Numbered from the stretch's first letter, positions 18,248 to 30,100 are shown. The stretch is 64,000 nucleotides of DNA from Sorangium cellulosum (GCF_004135735.1 NZ_CP012670.1:10744501-10808500); one strand, 5' to 3'. Notes: generated by a model not told the origin, from the letters alone. A program made the numbers and translations.

Positions 18248-19086
18248 GCCGTGACCCCTCCCCCGAGCGGCTCACCGTAGAGGATCGGCCCCGGAGCCCT
18301 GGTCCAGGGGGGCGCCGCCCCGCGCTCCACGAACATCACCGTGGTGGAGCCGAGGTGGAACTTGCCGATCTCCTCGCCACACCGGACCGGGAGGGCAGGC
18401 GTGATCGTGTGCACGCCGAGCGGCACGTCGCGCGCCTCGACGGCGCTCACCGTGATCCGTCCGACGATCATGGCGCCGACCATCACGACGGTCACGCGCC
18501 CTTGACGCTCGGTGTCGATCACGATCGCCACGCGACGGTTGCGCGCGAAGAGCCCCGGCACGTGGCGCTCGCCGATCGCGTTCACCGGGAACAGCTCCCC
18601 CGGCATCGAGCGGATGAGGCTCACCTGGCCGGCCACGGGCGCGTGAACCCGGTGGTAGTCGCGGGGCGACAGGTAGACGACCGCGAACTGCCCGCCGTCG
18701 TACCGCGCGGCCTCGGCGGGATCGCCCACGAGGTCCTCCACCCGGTAGGGCTGGCCCTTGATGAACAGGCGCCCGCCCTCGGTCACGGGGCCGATGGCCT
18801 CGATCCGCCCGTCGGCGGGGCTCGTGATGGCTCCGGGATCGGAGCAGACAGGGCGCACCCCCGGGCGGAGCTGACGCGTGAAGAACGCGTCGAAGCTCTC
18901 GTAAGGGCACGTCAGCGGCTCTGCGGCGTCCATGTCGACGCGGTAGGCGCGCGCGTAGAGCTTGACCACCGCGTTCATGACAGCGGCGGGCGCCCTGGCG
19001 TCGCAGAGGCGGCCAACGGCCCGGGTAATGCGCTCTCGCGGAAGCACCCGCAACAGCTGTGCGGCGGCGTAGGTAGCAACGGTCAT
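18244..19086 (-). CDS. psd: phosphatidylserine decarboxylase proenzyme
   Basis: This membrane-associated enzyme makes phosphatidylethanolamine from phosphatidylserine. The protein has 280 residues. It has SPADGR (D92), PRDYHRVHAP (H145, H148) and the self-cleavage motif LGST with S247 (KFHLGSTTVMF). Cleavage before S247 would give the alpha subunit with its pyruvoyl group and a beta chain of about 246 residues. A candidate promoter with an 18-bp spacer lies upstream. It is the first gene of a minus-strand unit with the methyltransferase and the oxidase. The common partner pssA is not next to it. Confidence 0.95.
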   Translation of the reverse strand: MTVATYAAAQLLRVLPRERITRAVGRLCDARAPAAVMNAVVKLYARAYRVDMDAAEPLTCPYESFDAFFTRQLRPGVRPVCSDPGAITSPADGRIEAIGPVTEGGRLFIKGQPYRVEDLVGDPAEAARYDGGQFAVVYLSPRDYHRVHAPVAGQVSLIRSMPGELFPVNAIGERHVPGLFARNRRVAIVIDTERQGRVTVVMVGAMIVGRITVSAVEARDVPLGVHTITPALPVRCGEEIGKFHLGSTTVMFVERGAAPPWTRAPGPILYGEPLGGGVTA

Positions 19087-19131
19087 TGTGCGGAGCGGCG
19101 GTAACGATGCGGGAAAGAGAGCAGTGCAGGA

Positions 19132-19161
19132 ATGCTAGGCCCCGGGATGGACCCGGGTCAA
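19132..19161 (-). promoter_or_regulatory. candidate sigma-70 promoter of psd
   Basis: On the minus strand TTGACC (19161-19156) and TAGCAT (19137-19132) are separated by 18 bp, about 45 bp before the psd start. The spacer contains CCCGGG twice around a 5-nt centre. The rest of the gap to 19542 shows nothing further. Confidence 0.5.
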
Positions 19162-19542
19162 CGTTCGGGTCGGGCGAACCTCCTCGCCCCGCTGTGATCC
19201 CGCGATCCAGCGGAGGAGCTCAGCCGTGACGCGACGCGCGACACACAACGCGCAGCCCCCGCGGCATGGTGCAGGCCCGCCCGCCCGCGGCGTTGTTCCA
19301 TCCACGTCACCGCCAGCGCGTCAACCGTGAAGCGACGCTCCGCGCAAGAAGCGGGAGCGCGAGCCGGCAGGCCGCCTCGGCCGTGCGATCCATTTTGAAG
19401 CGCCGATCCGGACGCCGCGCTGCAAGCTCGAGCGGCCACCGCGGGATCGACCGACGAATCCAGCCGTTTCATGCGCCCGCGCGCTGGCACGCGGCTCGCT
19501 ACGCCGCTCGTTGGAGGGGGCCCGAGGAGGCGCGAGACAGCG

Positions 19543-20385
<843 letters not shown>

Positions 20386-20392
20386 TGACCCC

Positions 20393-21925
<1,533 letters not shown>

Positions 21926-21991
21926 CCCGAGGTCCGGCCGTGCGCGCCGCGCCCGCGGCGCCCGCACCTGCCGCGCGCGGGGCGCCCGCAC

Positions 21992-22663
21992 CTACTCGGC
22001 GCCGGCCTGCGCCCCGGCGCCCCGGCCCGCCGTGTGGGGCGCGCGCGGCGCCCTGGCCGGGGCCATGGGCCACGTCAGGCCGACCCCGGCGATGAGCGCG
22101 CCGGCCGGGGCCCGCCACGCCTCGGCGCCGCCCACCGTCAGCAAGGGGCGCCCGAGGGTGCCGTGCAGCTCGAGGAAGCTGCGCAGGTGCACGGACCGCG
22201 AGAAGCGCCAGTCGAAGCCCCCGCGCGCGCCGAACGTGACGAGCAGGGGGGTCCCGGTCTCCAGCGCCGCGTCCTCGCGGGGCGAGGCGCTGAGCACGCC
22301 GAGCTGGAAGACGCCGCACGCGAAGAGCGCGTCCTCGTGCCTGCACGCCGACATGGCCCCGAGCGTGGTGCTGCGCCTCATCCTCGCGAGCGCGGAGCCG
22401 GGGGGCGCGCCGCTCGCCACCTCCACGAGCACGCGGGGCTCGAACGTCAGGGAGACGGCGGGCCAGCGGAGGGTCATGGCGGGCGAGAAGCCCAGGGCCG
22501 CGGTGGGCAGCAGGCCGAACGCGATCACGGAGACGGCGCTGAGCTCGCCGGATACCTCCGCCAGCGACGGCTCCTGCCGATCGAGCGCGTGAGCCCACGC
22601 TGGCGTGGCGAGGCTCAGCGCGGTGACCAGGGCGATGCGACCGGCGCGAGCGGCGTTGGACAT
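21992..22663 (-). CDS. secreted hypothetical protein, possibly outer-membrane
   Basis: This is a protein of 223 residues starting with a clear Sec signal peptide: MSNAARAGRIALVTALSLAT then PAWAHA, with cleavage after AWA or AHA. The rest alternates polar and hydrophobic residues (SFLELHGTLGRPLLTVGGAE, VLVEVASG), suggesting beta strands as in a small outer-membrane or periplasmic beta protein. A start 11 codons upstream exists but would spoil the signal peptide. The C-terminus is Ala/Pro/Arg-rich. It converges on the sigma-54 activator gene with 66 bp between them. I know no family for it. Confidence 0.65.
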   Translation of the reverse strand: MSNAARAGRIALVTALSLATPAWAHALDRQEPSLAEVSGELSAVSVIAFGLLPTAALGFSPAMTLRWPAVSLTFEPRVLVEVASGAPPGSALARMRRSTTLGAMSACRHEDALFACGVFQLGVLSASPREDAALETGTPLLVTFGARGGFDWRFSRSVHLRSFLELHGTLGRPLLTVGGAEAWRAPAGALIAGVGLTWPMAPARAPRAPHTAGRGAGAQAGAE

Positions 22664-22846
22664 CGGGCGCCACCCTAGGACCGCGCTCCAGCACAAGGAA
22701 AGCCGGAGCGAGCGCGCCGGCGCAGAAACCGGCGTGACGATGCCATTGCGTTCAGAGGAGCAATTTTATCGACATGATTTCGCGCTCGCCCCCGCAAGGG
22801 CGGCGTCCGGCGAAGCGGGAGGAGAGGTTGCCCCGGATCAGCGGAA

Positions 22847-22953
22847 GAACCGCCATGGCGCCAGCGACGCCAAGCAGAGAGGGGAAGGGTTGTCCCTCCA
22901 TTTTCCCCTTCTACTTCCCTGGTTCCTTGGCGCCGTTGGCGTCATGGCGGTTC
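22847..22953 (+). other. long near-perfect inverted repeat, structured intergenic element
   Basis: Arms of 28 nt at 22847-22874 and 22926-22953 are complementary at 25 positions. Read on the plus strand, two of the three mismatches become G-U pairs, so the RNA would form a 27-of-28-pair stem. The 51-nt loop has its own inverted segments, for example GGGGAA with TTCCCC and GGG-TTGT-CCC. It lies in the 322-bp gap between the secreted-protein gene and the peptidase gene. No open frame explains it. Confidence 0.75.
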
Positions 22954-22985
22954 CCCTCTCCGCCCGATTTCCCGCAGTAGTAGCG

Positions 22986-24596
22986 CTAGGGCGCCACGCG
23001 GCGCGCGGCCTCGCACAGCGCTGACCGGATGGGATCCCCGGGGAGCTCGGGCGGCAGCTTCTCCTCGCACGCCACCTCCGGGCTCAGCGGATCGAGCTCG
23101 ATGCCCACGGAGAAGGCGCGGTCCGCGTCGGGCCCTTGCCCCCCGTGGAGCAGCCCGTGCAGCGACCACCACCGGCCGTAGCGGCTGTTCACGTCCTGCA
23201 CCCGCTCGACGAGCGGCGTGGCGCTCGCGCGCTCGCCGGACGCGAGCAGCGCCGCGGCGAGGTGGCAGCGCACCGCCGGCTCGTGCGGCGCGAGCGCCTG
23301 CGCGCGGGCGTGCTGGATCGCCGCGGCGTGGTAGTGGCCGCGGTCGTGGAGCAGCTGGCCGAGGCGCACCCGCTTGCCCACCTCCTGCCGGTGCGGCATG
23401 TCCCCGCCGGGCGCGAGGTCGGGCGGCACGTCGGCCGGCACCGTCGCGAGGTAGGCGCGCCAGCGCTTGTCCCAGGTCGCGAGATCCGCCCCCGAGATCT
23501 CGGTGATCGCCCGCTCGAGATCCGTGTCGCTCGTCGCCGCCTTGAGCCGGAGCAGGAGCTCCGGGAGCGCCCGGTCGCCCGACTGCTTCGTCCAGTACCG
23601 GATGAAGCTCGCGACCTCGGCGAACGCGACCGCCGCCTCCTCCGCGCTCGGGAGCATCGCGATCGAGGGGCCGAGCTTGTCGAGCGGGTGGCCGAGCCCC
23701 CGCTGGTTGCCCAGCAGCGCGATCGCGTCCGCGGACGGGACGTCGTCGAGCGGGTCGGGCTCGCGCCAGCGGACCTCCTCGCGCTTGGCCACGCCCTCCT
23801 GCAGCCAGAGCGGGGCGTTGTCGCGCGTCCCGCGCGAGAGCGCGAGGTGCGTCAGCTCGTGCGCGAGCGTGTCCAGCCAGGGATAGCCGTTCGGCGTCGC
23901 GCGCGGGGAGAGCATCGTGACGCGCCCCCACTTCGCGATGGCGACGGTGCCCGTCGTCCGCGCCGCCTCCTCGGGCAAGCCCGTCATCGCCGAGAGCGTG
24001 AACTGGTCCCGGACGAGATCGATCCGGATCGGCCGGAGGAGCTCGACGCCGAGATCCTCCGCGAGCACGTCGCGCATCTTCGCGGAGACCTCGACGAGGA
24101 GCGGCACGAGCGCGCGATCCTCGTCGTCCTGGAGCCGCACCCAGACCCCGCGCGCCTCGTCGTGGACGACGACCGTCGCGGCGGTGGCGCGGGCGCAGCC
24201 GCGCGCGATGTCGCCGAGCGCCGCGCCCTCCGCCGTCGCCGCCAGAGCGGGGCGCGCGAGGATCGCCGAGGCGGCGTCGCAGTCGCCCTCGTAGATGGCG
24301 AGCCGCCCGCGCTCGAGCGCGAGCGCGAGGTCCGCGGGATCGGCGTCCTTCAGGATCTCCCGCGCCGCCGGGGCGTCGATCTCCAGGATCGCCGCGCGCG
24401 CCCGCATGACGCGATCGAGATCGAGCGCGGGCAGGCGGCCGGACGCGGTCGCCGACGCCGTCGCGAGCGCGGCGAGGATCACCGCCCTGAGGCCGCGCCT
24501 CGCGGCCGCCGCCGCGGTCCGCGGGCGCGCGGCCGCCGCCGCGGTCCGCGGGGCGCCGGCCGGCCGCCCCGCGCCTCCCTGGCCGTCGCGCCTCAT
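22986..24596 (-). CDS. gluzincin (peptidase MA-like) with tetratricopeptide-type C-terminus
   Basis: This is a protein of 536 residues. After a basic, Ala/Arg-rich leader with a twice-repeated block (ARPRTAAAAARRG), a hydrophobic segment at about 36-53 probably exports or anchors it. The zinc-protease site is H246-E-L-T-H250 with E267 seventeen residues later (ELTHLALSRGTRDNAPLWL, then QEGVAKREE), as in the peptidase MA family. Residues from about 385 on are helical and resemble TPR units (VGKRVRLGQLLHDRGHYHAA). The ATG overlaps the stop of the upstream DUF4175 gene (ATGA), so the pair is coupled. It probably works in the cell envelope; its substrate is unknown. Confidence 0.85.
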   Translation of the reverse strand: MRRDGQGGAGRPAGAPRTAAAAARPRTAAAAARRGLRAVILAALATASATASGRLPALDLDRVMRARAAILEIDAPAAREILKDADPADLALALERGRLAIYEGDCDAASAILARPALAATAEGAALGDIARGCARATAATVVVHDEARGVWVRLQDDEDRALVPLLVEVSAKMRDVLAEDLGVELLRPIRIDLVRDQFTLSAMTGLPEEAARTTGTVAIAKWGRVTMLSPRATPNGYPWLDTLAHELTHLALSRGTRDNAPLWLQEGVAKREEVRWREPDPLDDVPSADAIALLGNQRGLGHPLDKLGPSIAMLPSAEEAAVAFAEVASFIRYWTKQSGDRALPELLLRLKAATSDTDLERAITEISGADLATWDKRWRAYLATVPADVPPDLAPGGDMPHRQEVGKRVRLGQLLHDRGHYHAAAIQHARAQALAPHEPAVRCHLAAALLASGERASATPLVERVQDVNSRYGRWWSLHGLLHGGQGPDADRAFSVGIELDPLSPEVACEEKLPPELPGDPIRSALCEAARRVAP

Positions 24597-27445
24597 CGGA
24601 GGAGCCCCTCCGCGTACCGCTTGACCGCCTCCTTCAGCCGCGGCTCCGAGGTGCCCCCGAGCCCCTCGAGCACGCGCCGCCGGAACTCCTCGGGGCCCTT
24701 GTGCTTGTCCTTGTCCGGGATGTCGGCCTTCCTCGCCATGTCCCTCTCCCCTTCCGGTTCAGCGTCGCCTTCCTGGCCCAGGTCCTCGCCGCGCGACATC
24801 TCGAGCAGCCGCTGCGCCTCGCGCTGGCGCTCGTTGCCCCGCTCGCCGTCCCCCTCCGCGAGGGCGCGCTGGGCGTCGCGCATCGCCTGCTCGGCCTCGT
24901 CGAGGCGATCGAGCATCTCCTCCGGCATCCGGGCGTCGCCGCGCTCGCCCCGCTCGCGGAGCTCGCGCGCGCGATCGGCGAGCGAGCCCTCGCGCCGGCT
25001 CGACCTCTCCAGGCCCTCCCGCGCCCGCTCCGCCGCCGCCTGCCGGAGCCTGCGCAGCGCCTCCTCGGCCCAGGCCAGCTCCCCGGCGAGCGCCTGCTGC
25101 GCCTCCGCGGCCTCGCGGCCCGCCCGCTCCTCGGGGAAGAAGCCGCCGCTCTGCGCGCCGAGCCGCTTCGCCTCGCCGAGCGAGCGCATCGCGCCCTTGC
25201 CGCTCTGGACCGCCTCCTCGGGGCGGCCCTGCTCCAGCGCGCCGGCCATCGCCTCGGCCTGCTCCCGGCCGGCCGCGGCCGCGGACTCGGCGGAGCCCGG
25301 CGCCGCGCCGGGCTGCGGGAGGCGCCGCACCGCCTCGCGGATCGCCTCCGCGTGCCGCTTCGCCTCCTCGCGCAGCGCCGCGATGTCCTCGGGCGACGAC
25401 GCGCGCGCGAGCTCCTCGGCGACGGCGTTCGTCTCCGCGGCGTGATCGCGCGCGAGCTCCTCGAGATCCCGCTCCCCCTGCGCGACGCTCTCGTCGGCGC
25501 GCGAGGCGTCCCCGGGCTCGGGCCCGCGCGGCGCGCCCGACTCCACCCCGCCGCGACCGCCGCCGAACGAGGGCTCCGGGCGCCGGAGCCGGGCCGCGAG
25601 GTCGCGCGCCGCGAGCTCGGCGTGCATCCAGTCGCGCGCGCCGCGGGCCCGCGCGATCCGGCGCAGATCGTTCGCGACGATCTCGCCGAGATCGCGGCCG
25701 AGCTCGCCGAGCTTGCGCAGCTCGACCCCCCCGCCGTCCAGCACCGTGACGGCCGCCGTGAGGCGCCCCTCGCCGTCCTCGCGGCCGCCGCTCTCCAGGA
25801 GCTCCGCCGCGAGCGCGGCCTCGTCCGCCACGTCGGCGAGCCGCTGCGCGACGGCCCGTGCGTCCCGGTACCCCAGGCCGCGCAGGCCCGCGTCGAACGC
25901 GAGCAGCACGCCCTCGGTCTCGTCGAGCAGCCTCTGGTGCGCGGCGCGGGTCGTCGACTTGCGCTCCGCGGCGAGCGCCTCGTCGAGCCTGGCGAGCTGA
26001 CCCCGGGCGAGCGACGCGGCGCGCCCCCGCACCCGGAGGCCGCCGTACTCGGCGGCGAGCGCCCTCTCGACCTCCGCCACCGCGGCCGCCTGCACCTCGG
26101 CCTCGTGCGCCGCGTGCGGCGCCGCGCCCGCCACGCCCGGCGGCTGCTGGCCGATGCGATCGGCGAGCAGATCCGTCAGGGCGTCGCGCGCCCTCGCGAG
26201 CGCGACGTAGCGCCGCGCCTCCGGCTCGCCCACCTGCGGCGGGACGATCACGATCGCCTCGCTCCTGCCCCACTTGGGGCCCTCGATCGGGTCGTTGTCC
26301 CGCGCCTCGATCCGCGCCTCGACGGGGACGTAGGTCCTGCGGAAGAACGGATCGCGCGCCCTGAGCTCGTAGCCACCGCGGTCGACCCGCGCGTCCCCCG
26401 CCGGCCGCGAGAGCACGCGCCGCTCCTCCTTCGCGCCGGCGCGCAGCACGAGGACCACCTCGCGCAGGCCGTGATCGTCGGTGACCGCGTAGCGGAGCGG
26501 GATGCTGGGCTCCTCGAGGAGCTTCACCGTGCGCGGCGCGCCCTCCAGCGTGACGCGCGGCGCGTCGTCGGCGATCGACACCACGCGCTGCGCGTCGGCC
26601 TGCCGGATGCGCACCCGCCCGAAGCGCGCGGCCGCCTGGAGGGTCGTCGAGTCGCCCAGCGTCCAGCGCGCGACCACGCCGCCCGCGCCGTCGTCGACGA
26701 AGGGGACCTCGGCCTCGCCGTCCGTCAGCACGAGCGCGCGCCCCTCCCGGATCGGGCGGCCCCGCACCGTGATCACGGCCCCGCGGGGCTGCATCGTCGG
26801 CGCGAACGGCAGCAGCACCTCGGCGCTCGCGTGCAGGTACTCGGGCGGCGTGGCCGTCACCTCGATGTCCTCGAGCCACGGCAGCTCGACCGGCGCCTCG
26901 CCGCCGCGGGCGGCGAGGACGTCGAGCCCCTCGACGACGCGCGCCGGCTCGATCGCCGCGGCCGCGAGCGAGAGGGCGCCGAGGGCGAGGCCCGCGGTCG
27001 CCCACCGCGCCGCCGCCTGCTGCGCGCGGGTGACGATGCGCGGCTGCGAGGCGCGGGCGAGCAGCCGCCGGAGGTGCAGGCCGGCGAGCGCGGGCGAGCC
27101 CACGCGGTCGTCGACCGCGGCGCGGTCCACGAGCGCGAGCGCCCTCAGGGTCGCGGCGGCGAGCGCCGCGTCGGTGCGGCCGATGATGTCGCGCACCGTG
27201 CGCCGGGCGTCGCCGCGGCGCCGCCGCACGACGATCGCCCGCGCGGCGATCGCCGCGACGAGCAGCGCGACGCCGGCGCCGGCGAGCCCGCGGGCGAGCG
27301 GAGACCCGAGCCGCGCCACGTGCGCCGCGACGAACAGCCCCGCGCAGGCCGCCGCGGCGAGCGCGCGCCGCGCGGAGGGCCCCACCTCCGCATCCCAGAC
27401 GGAGCGCAGCCGGGCGATGGACAGGGCCGGCGCCTCGTTATCCAT
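24593..27445 (-). CDS. DUF4175-type membrane-anchored coiled-coil protein
   Basis: This is a protein of 950 residues. Two membrane segments are seen near the N-terminus (about 25-75: LFVAAHVARLGSPLARGLAG and ALLVAAIAARAIVV) and at 145-170. A beta-rich extracytoplasmic part follows, with PWLEDIEVTATPPEYL and several Ig-like phrases. From about 560 to the end it is highly charged, with Glu/Ala/Arg coiled coil (EEALRRLRQAAAERAREGLE). This order matches the DUF4175 family of proteobacteria. It is coupled by ATGA to the peptidase gene, suggesting an envelope pair. The function is unknown. Confidence 0.75.
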   Translation of the reverse strand: MDNEAPALSIARLRSVWDAEVGPSARRALAAAACAGLFVAAHVARLGSPLARGLAGAGVALLVAAIAARAIVVRRRRGDARRTVRDIIGRTDAALAAATLRALALVDRAAVDDRVGSPALAGLHLRRLLARASQPRIVTRAQQAAARWATAGLALGALSLAAAAIEPARVVEGLDVLAARGGEAPVELPWLEDIEVTATPPEYLHASAEVLLPFAPTMQPRGAVITVRGRPIREGRALVLTDGEAEVPFVDDGAGGVVARWTLGDSTTLQAAARFGRVRIRQADAQRVVSIADDAPRVTLEGAPRTVKLLEEPSIPLRYAVTDDHGLREVVLVLRAGAKEERRVLSRPAGDARVDRGGYELRARDPFFRRTYVPVEARIEARDNDPIEGPKWGRSEAIVIVPPQVGEPEARRYVALARARDALTDLLADRIGQQPPGVAGAAPHAAHEAEVQAAAVAEVERALAAEYGGLRVRGRAASLARGQLARLDEALAAERKSTTRAAHQRLLDETEGVLLAFDAGLRGLGYRDARAVAQRLADVADEAALAAELLESGGREDGEGRLTAAVTVLDGGGVELRKLGELGRDLGEIVANDLRRIARARGARDWMHAELAARDLAARLRRPEPSFGGGRGGVESGAPRGPEPGDASRADESVAQGERDLEELARDHAAETNAVAEELARASSPEDIAALREEAKRHAEAIREAVRRLPQPGAAPGSAESAAAAGREQAEAMAGALEQGRPEEAVQSGKGAMRSLGEAKRLGAQSGGFFPEERAGREAAEAQQALAGELAWAEEALRRLRQAAAERAREGLERSSRREGSLADRARELRERGERGDARMPEEMLDRLDEAEQAMRDAQRALAEGDGERGNERQREAQRLLEMSRGEDLGQEGDAEPEGERDMARKADIPDKDKHKGPEEFRRRVLEGLGGTSEPRLKEAVKRYAEGLLR

Positions 27446-27517
27446 GGAGGCAAGGGTAATCGGCGGCGGGAGGCGGTCCAGCGATTCGGTGCGACGCGGG
27501 GGCCCGGGGTCCGGCGA

Positions 27518-28813
27518 TCAGACGTCGAGCTCGCCGTCGGTCATGAACCAGCTGTTCGGGTCGAGCAGCGCGCGCCGCAGCTCGTCCGGGGAGCTCGGGT
27601 CGACGTGCACGACCAGCCACCGCGAGCCGACGCCCGGGGGGTGCGGGCGGGCGAAAAAGCCGAGCGCCCGGAGGCGCGCGCCGAACGAGGGGGGGCTCAC
27701 GAGGAGGATGCCGACCGAGGCGTGCCCCTCGCGCCGCATCGCCTGGCAGAGCTCGAGGAGCAGGAGGTCGGCCGTGGGCCCGTGGTCCTCGCAGAACAGG
27801 TCGACCACCTCGACCTTGTTGTTCCGCACCGTGTAGACGGCGTAGCCGAGCAGCCGCCCGTCGTGCCTGTCGAGCATGCAGAAGAAGCGGTAATGGACGG
27901 CGCCGAGCCGCGCGTACCGCCAGTTCAGGAACGCGGCGCTCCGCTCGCCGGCGATCGGCGAGGGCTTCGCCCGCGACCACAGCGCGTCGAAGCGGTGATC
28001 GGCGCTCTCCGTGATCTCCGTGCGCACGCGCCCGCCCTTCACCCGCTTCGCGAGCAGCGCCGCCGTGTCCCGGAGCGCCATCGAGGCGTCGAGCGCGCGC
28101 CCCGCGGCGCGGACGAGCGCGCTGTCCGGCCTGACCGTCGCCCGCTGCACGGCGCGCTCCGCCGCGGTCGACAGCGCCCGCGCGAGCGGCGCCGGCGGGG
28201 CGCCGGGATCGGCCGACCCCCAGAGCGCGCGCCATCGGGCATGGGGCACCGCCGAGGCGGCCCGCTCGGCCACGCGCTGCGTCACCGCGCTCACGACGTC
28301 CTGTTGCTCCCCGGCCGACAGGGCGGCGAGCTCATGGATCTTGTACGCGGCCGTGAGGGGCCGGACCCAGGTCGTGGAGTCGCTGATCTTCCTGTATCCG
28401 GCGCGCTGGAAGATCGGGAAAGAGGCCTTGTTGGGAAAGCCGTACAGGAAGTCGACCCCGGCGTCGCGGCAGCCCTTCGCGATCTCGCGCTGGATGCTCA
28501 TGGCGGCGCCGGCGATGCGGTGGGCCCGGGTCACGGCGAAGTCGCCCAGGACGCCGGCCTTGAGCATTCTCCCGCTGACATGGACGTCGCGCGGGATGAA
28601 CGAGCCGCTGCCGATCACCTCGCGCTCGGGGCCGTGGTAGCCCATCCAGGTCCTGGCGGGGCCCGCGGGGTTCTGCTCCTGGAACCAGCGCATCCGCCGC
28701 TCGACGAGCTCCTGCGGCACCTCGCCGCCGGCGAGGTTCTCTCTCCAGAGCTCTGCCAGGACGTCCCTGTGTTCTTCCGGCCGGATGCGGGCGGCGCTGT
28801 AGACCTTCTCCAT
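27518..28813 (-). CDS. GNAT-fold acyltransferase-like protein
   Basis: This is a protein of 431 residues. The N-terminal part has GNAT features: VIGSGSFIPRDVHVSG, then LGDFAVTRAHRIAGAAMSIQ (strand 4 and the acyl-CoA pyrophosphate loop) and FLYGFPNKASFPIFQRAGYR. A second, C-terminal half (RYARLGAVHYRFFCMLDRHD, LLLLELCQAM) looks like a further GNAT-like domain, as in tandem N-acyltransferases. The ATG at 28813 has GGGGGA just upstream; the much longer open frame beyond it has no conserved sequence. The substrate is unknown. It stands alone, 70 bp after the DUF4175 start and divergent from the IS region. Confidence 0.75.
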   Translation of the reverse strand: MEKVYSAARIRPEEHRDVLAELWRENLAGGEVPQELVERRMRWFQEQNPAGPARTWMGYHGPEREVIGSGSFIPRDVHVSGRMLKAGVLGDFAVTRAHRIAGAAMSIQREIAKGCRDAGVDFLYGFPNKASFPIFQRAGYRKISDSTTWVRPLTAAYKIHELAALSAGEQQDVVSAVTQRVAERAASAVPHARWRALWGSADPGAPPAPLARALSTAAERAVQRATVRPDSALVRAAGRALDASMALRDTAALLAKRVKGGRVRTEITESADHRFDALWSRAKPSPIAGERSAAFLNWRYARLGAVHYRFFCMLDRHDGRLLGYAVYTVRNNKVEVVDLFCEDHGPTADLLLLELCQAMRREGHASVGILLVSPPSFGARLRALGFFARPHPPGVGSRWLVVHVDPSSPDELRRALLDPNSWFMTDGELDV

Positions 28814-29211
28814 GGGCTCCCCCGGTGCGCTTCTCCTGGCAGTGCGCGGCGCAGCCGAGCGGCGCGCCGGGCCCGTCATGGCCGAAGGGGACGGGGGCGT
28901 CAATGACGCCTGCCTCCACCCGGGGGTTGCTCGGTTACGGCCCTGCGGCGGGGGCCGGAGGCGCGGTCCATGGGACACGCAGCAGCCGGTGAGCTGGCCG
29001 AGTCCGCGCCGGCCACCTCCCGGAGCTCGATCGCGTCGGCCATAACGACGCCGAGATCCGTCCAGACGACCGCCAGCTCGGACGCCGCGGCCCTGGATGG
29101 CCTCGCAAGGACGTCTGTGTGTGCCAGGGCACTGTTGACGCCGCGCTTCAGCCAGACAACCGTCGCCAAATTCGGAATGCACACGGCGACCCCTCAGCGT
29201 TTTGTGACTTA
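28814..29211. other. gap between the GNAT gene and the IS element
   Basis: No confident gene is seen in these 398 bp. A minus-strand frame from a GTG at 29184 to 28900 (94 codons) has GAGGGG about 8 bp upstream and a plausible first 55 residues (LATVVWLKRGVNSALAHTDV). Its second half is low-complexity, and it may be a remnant next to the insertion. The base composition falls toward the IS end. Confidence 0.3.
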
Positions 29212-30100
29212 GAGCGCCTAACAAAACCCGGCCTGGATATGGCAGAGGCAGATCAGGCACACGGCGAGCTGGAGGAACGCTCGGTGAATATCGGCACGGC
29301 GTTCATACCGCACAGTCAAGCGCCGAAAGCGGCGGAGCCATGCGATCGTCCGTTCGACGACCCAGCGGTAACGGCCGAGCTTCTCCGACGACTCGATGCC
29401 CTTGCGAGCGATGCGGGGCACGATGTGGCGCAGATGGCAAGCCAAGCGCAGGGCCGGGTCGTCGTAGGCCTTATCGGCGTGCAGTTTCTTGGGGCGGCGC
29501 CGCGGTCGGCCGCAAGGCCGCGCGATCGTCGGTACCGCATCCACCATAGGCGTGAACATCTTCGAGTCATGGACGTTCGCCGGCGTCATCTCGACGGCGA
29601 GCGGGATACCATTCTGATCGACCAAAATGTGATATTTCGTGCCCGGCCGGCCGCGATCTGTGGGGTTCGGGCCAGTCTCTTCACCCCCCTTTTTGCCGGA
29701 ACCAGCGAGGCATCCAGCGCAGCACGCTCCCAGTTGATCTTGTCGGCCCCGCCGAGCTCATCCAGCAATGCCTTGTGGAGCTGACCCCAGACGCCAGCCT
29801 GCTGCCAGTCGCGCAACCGGCGCCAGCACGTCATGCCGCTGCAGCCGAGCTCTTGCGGGAGATATTCCCAAGGAATCCCCGTTTTCAGCACGAACAAGAT
29901 CCCCGTCAGGGCGATTCGATCAGGCGTGCGCGGCCGGCCGCCCTGCGGCTTCGGCTCCGCCTTCGGCAATAGAGGTTCGATTCGCTCCCAGAGTTCGTCC
30001 GGCACCAACAGCTTGCCCACGCGTGCAATCTAATGCGCGTACCGTTTGTCTCAAGCGAGCGGGCGCTCGAGCGAGGTCGGCGGGCTATTGTTAGGCGCTC
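29212..30100. mobile_element. complete IS5-family insertion sequence, 889 bp
   Basis: Perfect 13-bp terminal inverted repeats are present: GAGCGCCTAACAA at 29212-29224 and TTGTTAGGCGCTC at 30088-30100, with partial matching further in. They are flanked by a direct duplication TTA at 29209-29211 and 30101-30103, the TNA-type target duplication of the IS427/IS1031 side of the IS5 family. One transposase gene fills the element on the minus strand, in two overlapping frames. Intact ends and duplication indicate a recent, probably functional insertion. Confidence 0.93.
29218..30020 (-). CDS. IS5-family DDE transposase made by -1 frameshifting
   Basis: The first frame (30020 to 29586, GTG start) encodes MGKLLVPDELWERIEPLLPK, the helix-turn-helix region (PWEYLPQELGCSGMTCWRRL) and the first catalytic Asp in ALDASLVPAKRG. 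The second frame, to 29218, encodes IPLAVEMTPANVHDSKMF, HADKAYDD with the second Asp, and VERTIAWLRRFRRL with the catalytic Glu. The frames meet at A5G6 on the minus strand (29694-29684). A -1 slip there turns AKRG into AKKGGEETGPNPTDRGRPGT, the continuous sequence expected for the family. So the split is programmed, not a mutation. The full product would be about 267 residues. Confidence 0.92.

Noticed and set aside
24701..28906. Plus-strand open frame of about 1400 codons across the DUF4175 and GNAT genes
   Set aside because: It spans two real minus-strand genes, has no start context or domain, and is rich in Arg, Leu and His as expected for an antisense frame.
28900..29184. Minus-strand 94-codon gene beside the IS
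   Set aside because: There is a plausible ribosome site, but the second half is low-complexity and no family is recognised; left as a note in the gap entry.
29586..30020. IS transposase read as two separate genes or as a pseudogene
   Set aside because: The A5G6 run at the overlap and the perfect continuation in the -1 frame fit programmed frameshifting of the IS5 family.
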